NCBI GenBank assembly: GCA_037389465.1
Contig: JAZARR010000197.1
Span: 8,023,501 to 8,087,500, forward strand
DNA: 64,000 nucleotides
Direction of reading: 5' to 3'
DNA from: Baylisascaris procyonis
Lineage: Eukaryota; Nematoda; Chromadorea; Rhabditida; Ascarididae
In this document: in pieces, positions 35,236 through 48,895 of the stretch
How positions within the stretch are numbered: the first letter of the stretch is position 1
Layout of the letters: each line of letters starts with the position of its first letter
Position numbers and translations under genes: made by a program
Notes under the pieces: model-generated
The model's input: the letters and a program-made list of their open reading frames with translations, nothing else
Database searches by the model: none
Told to the model about the DNA's origin: nothing

Positions 35236-38200
35236 TTCATTTCCTCGCATTGTCGTTTCATCCATACGAAATTTTGATAACAGAACACATCGCTCTTTTT
35301 GGTTTTTTTTGGCAGCAATAAAAAAAGAACAAAAATTTTATCGCATTTCAAAATCATCTTTCGCATAAAAGCTGACAATAGGCACAGTGATTTTGTCACC
35401 AACATTTATTTCTTATCTCGATGCGTTGAAATCGATAAAGCAGCTACAACAAACGAACACAAGTTGCATGAATAACGCTTCATTTTAGACAAGCCGAAAT
35501 ATTGCGACAGACAAACAGACAAAGAGACAGACAAACCAAAATCATTTAACCAAATGCAACGAACCAACCAACAAAGAGGTATTTTTGGATGTATTTTCGG
35601 CAATGACGTATCTTTGGAATGACGATATGCTTAAAAAAATGCATGCAACGGATATGATCTGATTTAGTTGGCATCCGAAATGTCGGAGGAAAATGCAAAG
35701 AATGTTCGTCTATAGTGGAAGTAGATTCTAATCGAAGAATTGCAAAAATCATCAATAACAATAATTGTTTGAGGATTATTGCATTAATCGACAATTATTG
35801 CAATGAATTATTGCATTCATAAATTGCAATCGATAAAAATATTGCATAACGATGCAATGAAGTTAGCGATAAATGCAATTTTCATTTTTGTAAATGAAAA
35901 ATCATTATTTATTCGATCGATAAAGAGCAACTTTTTAGAGATTCTTCCTATAGATTCACAAGAAATTTCCTTTCCTAAGCGGCGTTTTTCTCAAATCTTC
36001 ATCTCCGTAATCGATCACAACAGTTCATCTCTTATGAGTTCATCCCTCCTCCACCCAAACCCCCCCTCCCCCTCCTCACAACTTTCGCACTGAGTACAGG
36101 TCAATATTCAAATGTGGCAAACAATATAAACCCCCTGGGTTTATCAATGGTATCATTTGATGTGCCACCGAATTTGTTCTACTTCGTACTATAATAGAGA
36201 TAATGAGGCAGCATGTTTTGGCCAGCCTTTCATAAGAAACTTAAAAAGCATTAATGAGATGGGAAAGCCTCAGAATCTGCTAATATTGTTATTATCAACT
36301 GGGCCACCTCTAATTAAAATGAGCATAAATTATTTGAGCCTAAAGAAAACTTGATTTTGAGCGTCATTCTGCGAATATTATATGAGATTATTCACTTCTT
36401 AATTTCTAACGACTCAAATTTCTCAACCATAATAAACATTGAGAGAAGCATTGCAAATATATTGGAAACAAAAAAACAAAAAAAAATTCACTGTAATGTT
36501 AGAGAATTGCAAACTTTCGGAGTGGATTTAAAATTTGAAATTGAGTTGAAAACAATTCGTCATTGCAATCGCCTCGTTAACGGGTTTTGCTTAAAATCCG
36601 CCATTTCTCCCAAAGGGAATATTTGTTGAGCGAATTCAACCATTAAAAATGCTCAACCGCATTCACTCAACGAAATTTATAAGAGTCATGAGTTGCAAAA
36701 CATTGCATGAAAAACAAGTGCCCATGATGAGAAAATCATGCGTACAAAAATCGAGAGGAAGCAGGAGGTGGTACTAAAAGTACCGCAACCCTTCCCCCCC
36801 TCCCAACCATTAATCAAGTGTGAAACTGCTAATTTAGGATGAATGGAACTTTGAAAAATGGCGTAGCCATAAGTAAAGGAAGAGTAAAAGTAAGATACTA
36901 ATAAATTTATCTATTCGCACTATTTCATACTAAAAAATTTATAAATCAAGTAACTTTTTTACTTGTGATCGTTTCAAAATGTCTCTCAGAATTATTCCCC
37001 TTCATGTCTTTTCTCCCATACCCCCACCCCCCCCCAACCCCTCCACCCTATCTCATCGCCTTCAATCAATTATTTTAGAATTTTCATAATTGCTGACATT
37101 CTTAGAGACAATCGATGAAGTAAAAGATCTAAAGAATTGAACTAAGTTGACATAAATAAAACAAATATATTAGGAAGCGAAATAATATAATAAAGTAAAG
37201 AGATAAGAAAATAATCTGAATATCTAAAATTTCAACAACAAAAAATTTCGATTCTTAATTCCTATTTCTCTATCTATCGTTTCTTTCACGTTCTCGTAAT
37301 GGAGAACATAATGCAGAACTCTTCGATATATTTCTATTCATGATGAAGAATCAAATTCGATAAAAACAAAGGGGGAAAGGTGATGCTTACAGGATTACCT
37401 TTGTGTAAATTATTACAAGTAACGCTTAGAGGTATACATCTGAGTACTAAATTAACCCACAAATCGTTATGAGTATAGTAGTACAATTCTTCAATCATAA
37501 ATCAACGAAAAACATGATGAAAGTAATCATTGCTAATAATCAGTAACACTTTCGAAATGTACCTTTTGTATAAGTTTGCAGTAAACAAGTTAGTGAATTT
37601 CTTCGACTCATGGCGTTCAATAATATTAAAAATACAAGGAACTATGAATGTAATCACTGTTAAGAAATCAACTTTCGTTGTAGAAGCAAAGAAACGCTTG
37701 CATAAATAAAGCTTTATATGCGATGTGAATTATACAATTGTTTGACGAATGTTTTATTGTACTTTTGGTACTCTAAAAATTGCATTTATCCTCATAAAGG
37801 AAAATGATGCGCATTTTTTTTGATGCAATATTGTAACTGTTGATTTTGAAAAAAATTTTTCCCGCTTCAAATTCACGACTCAGGGATGTCGATTGCTGAG
37901 TTCTGCAAAAAAAAAAAAAAAAAAAGAAAAGAAAAAAAACTCACTGCTCGAAGAAAAGCACTATTTTTAATTCTCTTAATCAATGTGCATTATTCAATAA
38001 AAGCAGCCTTTTATGTTGAAAAAAAAAGTTGCTTATGAACGATGATTTTCTTTCAAATTGTAGATTTTACCTATGCAAGTTGAAGCTTCATAAAAAATAT
38101 TATTAAAGGGAGGGGGGGTATGTGGGAAACTGCGTGGGGAAAGGAAGGGAGGTGATTGTGAGGGAGAGATAGAAGAGTTATTTCGTACATAGATTTTCCA

Positions 38201-38641
38201 TTCAAACGAACAGAAACGAAAACAGCAACATATATAGCCAGCCGTAACAGCTGATGAGTGAATATGCGCATGCTGTTTTGCAGCTATCCCACCCCCTTCC
38301 CCACCTCCCCTCTTCATCTTTTCCCTATTCCGCTCAATTTTCTCACATCCATTCAGATACCATTCAATTATATTTCTCCAACCAACTATTCCTCTGCAGA
38401 GTCGCTCTGAAAGGCTGCAAAATAATATTCATACATTCAGCACTATAATGACGATATTTTTCACTTGCAGTGGAAAGCGTTTGCCCTCTGCCATTACCGA
38501 CTCTAACAAATAATTACTTAACCGAAGCAATGAATAAATAGGTAATTTGGATTGAATCGATAAAGATTAATGCATCTAACGACGAAATGTGTTATAATAA
38601 AACACCTTTGCTACTTATTATACAAACTTCGTAAATAACAC

Positions 38642-38668
38642 GTGGATGTGTTACGATAACACATCCAC
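38642..38668. repeat. Perfect 12-bp inverted repeat with 3-base loop
   Basis: GTGGATGTGTTA, loop CGA, then TAACACATCCAC: every stem base pairs. The flanks carry further copies of the words (GTGTTATAATAAAACAC at about 38588-38604), so the locality is rich in short palindromes. Function unknown. Confidence 0.85.
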
Positions 38669-39949
38669 TAATTATAACTAAAACGTTTCGTAACCAACTT
38701 AGAATAAATGTGAATAGAATCATTGACGCAATCGTTTAAATGAAAAAGTTACATCCAAAAACATAACGCAACCAATGCGTCAAGTGACATTTCACTTGGT
38801 TGTCGATAACTTCTCAATGTATCATCTATACTACATTTTGGCGTCCTGTAAATTACACCCTATATAAACCTCCTGCTACCTCCCAGTTTGAATATCAGCT
38901 ACCGTTTAGACCGAGGCTTACTTCCGGTACTCGCCCACAGGTATAATTGTGGGGTGCCTATTACTCATGACTTATCGTATGAATCAACAGTTGATAAAAA
39001 ACGAATCGATCGTATTTGTGGTACCTGTCGTACCTGCTATATGCTCTGTTCGCGTAATCTGCTCCCAGAAGCAACTATTACATTCACTGCAACTCATTCA
39101 AGCAAAGAGTAAAGTGCCTAGATATTTTGTTGAAAATTAACACATCCAATTCTAGATCACTTCCCTCATTTAACCAAATAAGACCATCAAATGCAAAGAA
39201 CCTCCTCTAAAATCTCTGATGAAATAGTAGTTTGGAATATAGGTGAGGAAGATGAGGTGTAATCCTTATATCGGGACGACAGGACACTTCAGGAAAATGT
39301 GCAAGACTCACGTTGAAATTCTTAGCATAAAACTCAACGTAACCTCTACAAAAGCGCATCTAGTATAATATGACCGTAACCTAATATAACAATTTAGGGA
39401 CAAGAAAACTGATGTTCTTGACGCCTTAATTAATATAATACTATCGGGATAGGAATATAGGTACTCTTGATAGCTTAAGGATGATGCAAATAAAAAATTA
39501 TAGATCAACTAATCACTTGAGGAATTTGTTTCGATGAGAAGATTCTTGATGAATGCTGTCAAAATTTACAATCATAATATGCGATTGCATACTCAACGCT
39601 ATTCAATTTTTGCATTCGAGCTAAAGAAAGTTAAAGAAAAAAGCGACAAATTTCCGATCTTCCACCCAAATTTCTGTATTGATATAAAAAAGTGCGAAAA
39701 AAATCGTCAGTTTTATTTATCGTAATTAAATTGAAACGTTTAAATGCAAAAATCCCAAAGGACCAGATAAACAGGTGACCAGTTACACTATGCAATAAAA
39801 TATGCTCAAAATAGAAATAAATAATTTGAGCAGATTTATAATGAAAAACCGAAAAAAAAAAAGAGGAAGAGGAAGTGTGTTGTACAAAAAGGACAACAAA
39901 AAGACCCGAAATATGACTTGAGGCAATGAGAGAGGAAGTTAGAGGGGTT

Positions 39950-40290
39950 CGAATGGGTGCATTGAGCGTCGAAAGGACGTCTTGTCGTTCGCATGCGTGG
40001 CCCACTCAACTCAGTGCAGCGTGTCTTTGAAAATGGTCGTTGTTCGTAGCGCAATAGAACGTTGACGACGACGTTCGTCCGTTGTGTTGTCTATGTCTGC
40101 CGTTCAGTCAGTCGGCTGGTAATGCTGTCGTGTTTTCTCCGATTGTCGTTGTGTCGGGCGGAGCTCACGAACTCACACACACACATATATACACACACAC
40201 ACAACATGCATACAGCCAGCCGGCCAGCCAGTCAGTCACCCGTTGCTGACGGCCGCAACGATGCAAAGCAAACGTGGAAAAAATCATGCG
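39950..40290. promoter_or_regulatory. CpG-rich island, candidate promoter or first exon
   Basis: About 340 bases with many CG dinucleotides (CGACGACGTTCG, GCGTCGAAAGGACG, GTCGTTCGCATGCG) and near 50% GC, standing out from AT-rich flanks. It also has a short (CA)n run at 40173-40203 and GCCAGCCGGCCAGCCAGTCAG-like repeats. A promoter or 5' UTR exon of ptb or of another gene is possible. No core promoter element was clearly seen. Confidence 0.25.
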
Positions 40291-41946
40291 AACTTGAAAC
40301 GACCCTCTTTCTTTTCCTATACATGCTCTTTATCTCTCTCTCTCTTGTTAAAGTTTTACCTCTCATATACCCGTCGTATGCCTCTTTCTCCGAGTTCAAC
40401 AACTAAAACGGTTATTTTAAGCACCCTTGCATCGTTTGTGAAGTTCATTCGACGAAGTCATATTCTGCACTATGAAGGCGAATAGTGCGGCATCAACGAT
40501 TACAAAAGAACGTGTATTTTAAAAATGCTATTAAAAGATGTTGCAAATTAAACTTATAAGATGTTGTGTCACATGTATATAGGCTGAGGTTGAAAAACTT
40601 GAAATATATCGTATGTGAAGTTTTGGTGTGAACGTTCAACTTGAAGCCACTTATCATTATAACAGCCTATTTTGTACGCATAAGCCTAATTCGTAAGATT
40701 TCTTCGCAGTTGAGATAAAACACTTTCTAAACCTAAAAATTCTATTTTTATGAAGCTCGCTTTCATTCTAAATTATCTCTCATTGCTGTACTCTTAACTA
40801 TTTGAAAGCATTTTTCCAAACGTTCTGCTTAAAGCTTCCTACTTCAAGTGTTCGTGAACTCAAGTGGCAGAAAAAACAGAATTCAAACAACGAAGATAAG
40901 TATAAAGACGAAAAAAAAAGGAAAATGCTCCTCAAACGAGCTGACACGATACGCGCATTCCCAATCGCGCTCATCAAACAAACTAGCTTCAAAAATCGCC
41001 AACAAATGATAAAATATGCGCACTAATCTCATAATGCTTTATCCGATCTTAGCGGTTCGTATGCATCTTCCTTCTATCAAAGATTCTTTAGTGCAATCCA
41101 ACTGGCAATAAAACATAGCCTGATCGGCATATAGCTTTCAGGTATATTTTAGGTATTGGTTTATTAAATGCCGATAATTTCTATTCGATCATGATGGATC
41201 AATTTCATAGTGAAAGTAGATAGGGTGAACTTAAGAGGGCATTATATCAATCATAGTAACTCTCCATATAGTGGTTCACAAAATAAAACGAACGAATAAA
41301 CAAAAATTGACACCCATCTGTACGCACATTCAAAAATACACACAGACATCGATCGATTCGCCGTAACATGATTTATGGGAATATAAAAACGAAAAAAAAT
41401 ATTTCTGGAAAATTTTAGAAAGACGTTATCAATGTTGGCGACACTCAATGAAAAAGTTTAAAGAATTGAAACACTCAAAAATTAACAACAAAGAATAATT
41501 CCTATATATGGCTATAGTGATGTACATTGTGCAAATAGCATTGAAATTGATGTTGAGTGGATAAATTCTGCAATTCCATAAGGACGCTGTTTCGATGCAA
41601 TGAGGAAAAACGTTCGAACAACAACGCCTTTCGGTGTAAATTTTTTTTTTTTTGAAATATTTTTAAAAATTACATTTTTGCAATTTGCAAACTGTAAAAG
41701 AATAATGCAATGCAGCAAAGCATTTATTCTTTCATTAGAATAAGTAATATTAGATGCAAACATTCATACAGTACAGCAATGAGAAAATTAAATGCCGAAA
41801 GATTTGTTCGTTATTAATGTCGATCTACCTTAAGATCACTTAGACAGTAAAAGCAAAAGCGTTCTATGTTGGATATTTCTATAATCACAAATACCTAACA
41901 TCTTAGTCGTAGAGAAGCGTTGCTAGTTTTAATTGGAAAAATTTGA

Positions 41947-42010
41947 AAAGCGCGCCATAGGAGCTAGCACATCATGCGTTCTTTATAATCAGCTTGCATG
42001 AGTGATCAAT
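41947..42010 (+). repeat. Dispersed repeat copy
   Basis: AAAAGCGCGCCATAGGAGCTA then GCACATCATGCGTTCTTTATAA, followed by diverged sequence. Confidence 0.7.
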
Positions 42011-42340
42011 TTCTAGCTTACGAATAAATAACAATATATACGGAATAAGGCGTTTATTTTTAAATGAACTTTAGCTCATCAAATCTTCTACAACGATTTT
42101 TTTCTGTTACCATATTGGCATGGGATAGGATAAGGTGGGATGTTGTTCGTGTCTATAGCTCCTTCTGAAGTTAGTCAGTAGGCTAATCTATGACATGTGT
42201 TACATCTGTCAAACTTCGTAGTTCTATCTTCACCGACTACCAAGTTGGGTGACTGCATGGATATGCAAAAAGCGCGTACATACACATATGAGCATATACA
42301 AGGTCACCATAATTCCACTCACAAATGCAAGCGTTTACGC

Positions 42341-42396
42341 GGGAGGGGGGGTGGGGGAGGGAGTGGGAAGAGGGATATGGAAATGGGAAAGGGATA
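42341..42396 (+). repeat. G-rich homopurine tract
   Basis: Runs of 4-8 G separated by single A or T, followed by GGAAATGGGAAAGGG. Capable of G-quadruplex formation; no coding role recognised. Confidence 0.8.
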
Positions 42397-45237
42397 AAAA
42401 CCGAACTCACTATGTAGATTGAACCCATCAACATAAAAGCGTCTAAAACGGCTTTTCGACGAAGTTTTGTTAAAAATTACTAAAAACTATTTAGTAAACA
42501 TTCAATAACAAGAAGCTCTTAAAGGAACTAACTAGAGACATTTCTATTTTTTTTTGCGTAGATTATTATAATTTTTAAATAAAAAAATTTCTTAGCCGTA
42601 TGGCTTCAAAAGAAGCATCATAAATACGGTGAGATAGCTATTTTTTGAGGTTACAATTCGTCAATCATTGACCTATTCTCTCTTGTTGTCCCACTTCACA
42701 GTAACGTTCACTTCATGAAGGCAAATAGTAATGAAAAGCTTTAGGTCAACCAAACTTTCAAGATCGAGTTCAAGCTGATAAACGAATCTAAATTTTTCAA
42801 AAGCTTTTCGAGGTGATGAATATACCCAAATTCTGAGCACTATTGAATAGCTCTGAATTTTGCAACTTTTGTGTTCTAAAAGATTGATTAACGAAATCCT
42901 TTACGGACTTTAGCTTTTACACTTATTAACCATTCGCATTGGTTAAATCCTTTTTGTATGTATAACCCTAAAAAGTCAGTTGTATAAAGGGGCTATTTCT
43001 ATAGGTTTAACATTAAATAAATATTGCTCTAATTTTTCTACTACTCCATAATACAATCGGTTTGACCGTGTACACGAAGATTTATTGATTATCGCTCTTC
43101 AATACTTTACATCATATTGCTAAATTATCCTATAACATCTATTTTCCATCCTCCTTTCATGGATTTGTTTTACTTGCAGCCTAATTCAGTTTCTATATTA
43201 GTATTAGATTTCGTTGTAGTATTTTATATTAGTATTTCGTCTTTAGAATGTTTTAGTGAGCTTCAAATGTTATTCATATTGCTTCGATAGGTCTAGTATT
43301 AAACACAAATAAATATTGCTCTACGTGTTACCACTGTACGATCAAAGCCGTTAACATCTACAGTTAGGTTTATTGACTATCAGTTATCATCACATATGTT
43401 TATGCTTCACTTATGTCGACTATGTGTTCAGTGTTTATTAATTTTTAAATTTTTATCTTTTCGTGTACTCTATTTTTGAATTTATAAGTAAATTATAAAT
43501 GTACTTTACTTTACATATTAGTTCTTCTATTATACCATTCTTAAGCATCGATTTTCGTTTATTATTTCGAACTGTGGTGACGAGGTTAGGGTTATCCCTT
43601 GCAACTTTTATATTTACTATAGTTTTCTTAATTTACATTTTTCATTTATTCTGATAAGTGCTACTTTTCCATTCCTTTCCAATTTTTCTACTATTATTTA
43701 AGCTGTCTATATAGCTTCTTATACTAAAAGGGTTATGAGCTTCATTCTGAAGATGGCCTGCGCATAACTTGCACACGTCAACGGATAAGGGCCGGAACGT
43801 GGTCACTTGTTGTTCTCATAGGTATGTTACTTCCTGCATCCTCAATATCCATCTAGTCTCCTAACAGCCGTCTATTGCGTCTTTGCTCATACCCGCATAA
43901 TGTTTACTTTTGCCTCAAAAAATTTTTATTTCTTTTCTTAATTTTGTTTTCCCGGAGCATCATATTCATCTGGTTCTATACTAACGTCGTACATATAAAG
44001 CGTCAGTATTATCTCAGTAAAACACTTTTACCGTTTTTGATCTATCGATCATATTTCCTTTATAAAACTTTCAAAAAAATTGATCGATAAATCTGCATTG
44101 TTATGACTGAAATAAACGAATCTAACTTATAAACTGATCCAATCAAGTATTTGTACATACGTCTATGAAGAAGTTCATCTAATACTCGTCGATTGGTTTA
44201 AATAGAAACAACAATCACTCTGCGAATTTAAATATTAGAATTTAAATAATAGAATTTAGGCAGGTTTTGTGGTTTTGCGTTTACATTGAATAATGCAATG
44301 AAAAATTGTATACTCTTTTGTAGATTTGAATTTCGATCTTTAGTCATGCATTATACCCTTATAAACTCACAGTATATTTAAAATTCCTATTCTTCGCGGA
44401 CGGCTTCCTTTCTAACCTTAATTCCTACACTTGGTTCCTGTCGATCATCACTTATATGCTAGAAAATTTGAAAAAAAAAAAGAACAAATTCATGAAATTT
44501 TTAATGAATAAAAGTAACTTTAGCATTTTTTTTCCTCATTTGAATCGGGAGTATCATGCCGATAATACAGAAAATCGCTAGCAGATATTTTAGAGCAGAT
44601 TAACTTATCGACTAGATTTATTAAGTCTTTCATATTTTCTCCGAATTTTCTCCTCTATTCTCTCACCAATTTTCGGTATTTATGGTTTTTTTTTTATAAC
44701 ATCCCACGACTATAAAATAAAATTAAAAAAAAAAAACTGAATCTCAACTAAGACCTCAAAATCTAGCTCCTTCAGCCAAGAATCCAAATTTAGCTTTTTT
44801 AGTCGAGATATTGTAAAATCTCATTCGGATATTGTTGATGTGTCGTCTAACTGTCATCGAAGAATTTTTCTTTTTCCCGGGAAAGATGGCCGCAAACAAC
44901 TCGCAGATTTTAAATATTAAAGGTGACAGAAAACGAGATAAAAGACTTTCAAATCGATGTTTCATCATAGACTGATTCGACAATAAAAATAAGAGGCGAT
45001 TTTCCATTTAAGTGATTGAAATTTTCTTTTATGGTTTCAAAAAAAAAATTTTTTTTTTTTTGAATAAGATATTTTTAAAAATTCATCTTTCTATAGTAAA
45101 CATATGAATAAATTTTTGTGGATAATAGATGAGAGATATTTCATCGTTGTTTTTGCGGTAGTGATGCTTAGCACAAAATATTACAATTCTCGAAAAATTA
45201 GCATTTTTAAAGGATTATAAAAGAAAAGAAAATTTGG

Positions 45238-45300
45238 AAAAAAAAAGAAAACCATAAAAAAAGAAAACCATAGAAAAAAAAAGAAAACCATAAAAGAAAA
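45238..45300 (+). repeat. Tandem AAAGAAAACCATAA repeat
   Basis: Three copies of a roughly 15-19-bp unit with the core AAAGAAAACCATA, separated by A runs of different length. Confidence 0.85.
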
Positions 45301-47952
45301 TTTCAATCACTCATCAATTTCGCTTTTTTTTTTGTGATTGTCATCGTTGCTGCGATGAAAACTTACTTGCGTAATGTAAGATTTGAGTCATATAAAACAC
45401 TATAAAATGCCATACGGTATAAGGATTGACAAATCATACAACAAGAACGATCGTTCATGCTAAAAGACGAAAATACTCGTAAGAAGTTTAGAAAATATGA
45501 AACCTATTTTTTTTTTCGAAAAGAATTTTTGTAAAGGAGCTAAAAGAGAATCACAGATCTTTCGAAAAAAAAAATTCACTCTCTTCGAATAGAAACTATA
45601 AAAAATTAAATCAAACAGCTTCAAACTCTTTTTCACACGAAAATTAAAATTTCCAAGCAAATAAAAATTCTTGTATCATTTCTTCATGCAGGAAGCAATA
45701 AGGCAACTATCACTATAAGGTTTTAAAGAAAAACGAATGAATGAATTTTTCCTCGAATATTAGTCATCTTATCGTCATCTTCCGTCGACAGTTGCAGAAA
45801 AATTCCTCAGAAAAATTTTCACATATGAAACAATAGAACAAACATAATCTAATGGTGTTTATTTCTTAAAAAAAAAATACTAGCAATAAAACTGCAAGAC
45901 ACTCAGCGAAGTACTACAGTCAAGTCAAAAAAAAAAGTTGAAACAATCGGTCAACAGACAAAGGTTAAAGGTCAAGCCGCTGTAAACACTGAATCAGAGC
46001 GATATTTAAACGTGATAGACTTCTAACCGCCTTAACGTTATTTTATCTCTATTAAATATTTTAAGATTCATGTCACACAATTTGTTGCTAATTAATATAA
46101 ATTACAATCTATGTCACTGAATGCACAAACGGTTTGCCTTTCTTAAACCAATCAACCGGCATTACCGTCCATGAATCGTGTGCAGAATACAAAGAAATTC
46201 GCGTCAATGACGTCATTCACTTCAGTAGAAAATTTTCATCTCAATAGCGTAATGTTTTTTTTTCGCTCAAAAAAAGTGATTTACATACTTATATCGATAA
46301 TTTGTTATTTAATTGACGAAACAGGGCAACTATTTTGTCTGTTACATGTCTCTCGAGAGACGATCTAATTAACCCCATGAATGCAATCGGCTTTTTTTTT
46401 CTCCGTTTGTTACAGTACATTTCCGGTTTATCTACTTTCAGAAATGACGTCATCATTTCGATGAGAAAATTGCATTCTACAATCGCAAAAAAAAAAATCC
46501 CTTCACCATCTACAGTCATATTTTCTTAATTCACTTTTATCAATTGCATAATTGCATTTTCTTGCAAAAAAAAAGATGCAAATTTTCCTAATTTTGTGAA
46601 ATCTCATCATCAATCATTCTATATGCAATGCGTAGTTCACTTTGCCCCACCAAATGAATTATCATTCACTTCCGGTCACTTTGATACGTTTAGATTTAAG
46701 TGACAACAGAGTGCTTACGAAGAGACAAAAATTGCAAACTGCTTTAATCATTATAACTTTTTAAATCATCGTTTTGAACTAAATAAAAATTCAAGGAAAA
46801 TTTACAATAATTTACGTTTCAATTTAAGTTGCATTCAAGGTTAGTTTTTTTTTCGAAAAGAGATATATTATGGTGATGTTTTATATACTTGTCCGCAGAC
46901 TAGTATTTGTTCGCCATTCGCTGACCTCAACTCGTGGCAACCATAACACCTACGAATGCGAAATTCACTGGCTATAACAAACAGTGAGCTAAAGGATGAA
47001 TTTTAAATTTCAAACGTCGTCGCATTCGATCGCTGCTCGACAAAAATTAGTGAAACTCGAAATTAGTCTTAAATATACAATTCAATTTTCCTGCATTATT
47101 AATTGAATGAGGCTATGAAACGAATTTTTTGTTGAATTTATACGATTAATTAACACCACTGCAAAAAGATATATGAAAGCATATTTAACTACTCATTTAG
47201 TCGTTTGTTGCAATGTGGTTATGCAAAATAATGTTTTCATAATTACAAATGATGGAAATAATGCAAAGTAAATAATATAATTTGCAAAAAATAAATATCA
47301 ATTTTTTATAATTTTAGAATTCAATATGCAATGAAATTTCAATTAATGTTTCAATATGCAAAAATTATAAGAGAGAATTTTCTATCGTTCTAGTCCCTCT
47401 AAACGTGTACTCCTACCTTTTTACTTGAAATTTTTGCATAACGACTAATTAAGGGATAATTGTGCATAGAAGAATAGAATTCTTAGGGTGAATGCATCTA
47501 TGGTTTCGTTAATGGCATATGCATATCTAATTCAACAAACGCTATCTCCGAATGTCCGTATATAACGCATTACTAATGAATTCGATGATGTTTGCTCAGC
47601 ATTTAGAGTTCTTCACAATTTTCATTTTAGTGATTTCTTTTAATTATTTCTTCAAATTTTTACATAATTTTTATCTACCATACATTCAATCTTTTTCACT
47701 ATAATGCTGCGATATATTTTCTAATTTTCTTGAGCCTAACATAAGAAAATCTAATTTTTTCTCTTTGTTGAAATCAGGCATAACTCGTTGAATTCTAGCA
47801 GTAACTGTATTGATAATCCTTTTAGTATAGTATTGTGTTAGTTTAGCTGTCTTCTTTGTCCTTAGATTCTCACAGCCTTATTTGTCCTACATGGTTCTCT
47901 TTAATATTCTTTTATAAGCTTGTTTTGCGGCTATATGTGGTTAAACGACGAA

Positions 47953-48020
47953 GCCAGCACCTGTGTAGCACAGACTTCAGTGTTAATCACTAGGATAGGT
48001 GTGAGATTCGAGTCCACTTA
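47953..48020 (+). pseudogene. tRNA-like sequence, degenerate
   Basis: GTGTAGCACAGACTTCAGTG resembles a D arm, CAGTGTTAATCACTAGG a degenerate anticodon arm, and GAGATTCGAGTCC a near-consensus B box. The acceptor stem is not recognisable. Confidence 0.45.
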
Positions 48021-48817
48021 AAAAACGATCACTACAAATACCGTTTACCAACAAAGTTATATCTAAATTGGTTACATTTATTCCAATTTTGTGCAAAAAA
48101 TATTTCCATGAAAATGTTATCGAAACAGCAAATAAACACTTATAGCGGTGACTGAAGAAAATATGAAAAAATCGATAGAATCGAATGGAAATAAATAAGT
48201 AAACAAGGTGTGCATATATATTATAGCGCATATCTAAGAATTAAAAGCTGAAAATGCACAATGAAAAACACAACTTCAAATTTACATTTATTGATGTGAA
48301 TAGATAAATTTTCAATTTTAGGAGGGCGCGATAAAAATAATATCCCTCTGGGAAGAGGGAGGGAAGTCTACAGATCTTAGTCGTTTTTTTTAAACAAAGT
48401 TTAATCGGTGTGGGCAAAGAGGGTAGTTATTTTTAAACTTTCGAATGTATGAAGATGAATAAGATTCTTGAATTTCATAGTGAGGTTACTGAACGGAAGA
48501 TTTAAGGGGAGAGGTTATTCGAGAAGCAGGTGGAAATAAGATCAGGCATAATTTTTCCCAAAATATTTGGGGAAAGGTGGTTACAGAATATGGGGAGGGG
48601 GAGGTCGTTTCATTTCATAGAATACTGTGAAAAACTACAGAAAAGACAAGTCACAGAAGCAACTTTATGAGTCAACGTGAAAATATAATAAACCTGAAAA
48701 CAATAATATTTTCCTGATTTTTAAATCGTAGTGACAACAAAAACACTGTTTCATTCACACGGATCTTCCAAAGTTCCACTGAAATCGAAAATAACTTCAG
48801 CTAACTTTTATGCTAGA

Positions 48818-48895
48818 AGGGAGGGGAAGGGAGGGGTCAAGGTGTGGGGGGGGGTCAAGGTGGGGGGGGGTGAAGGTGGGGGGGGTCAAGGTGTA
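48818..48895 (+). repeat. G-rich minisatellite with a TCAAGGTG spacer
   Basis: About four repeats of a G run (4-10 G) followed by TCAAGGTG or TGAAGGTG; unit about 14-20 bp with variable G-run length. The overlapping Gly/Val-rich frame is a repeat artefact. Confidence 0.9.

Larger units (their letters stand above)
34150..39880. other. Non-coding region
   Basis: AT-rich with a degenerate minisatellite (34986-35235), C-rich tracts (about 36050-36075, 36788-36806, 37020-37048) and a perfect hairpin at 38642-38668. No gene recognised. Confidence 0.55.

Noticed and set aside
40062..40406. 114-codon plus-strand frame in the CpG-rich patch
   Set aside because: Composition follows (CA)n and CAGC repeats and there is no recognisable domain. 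It is retained only as a possible promoter/leader region.
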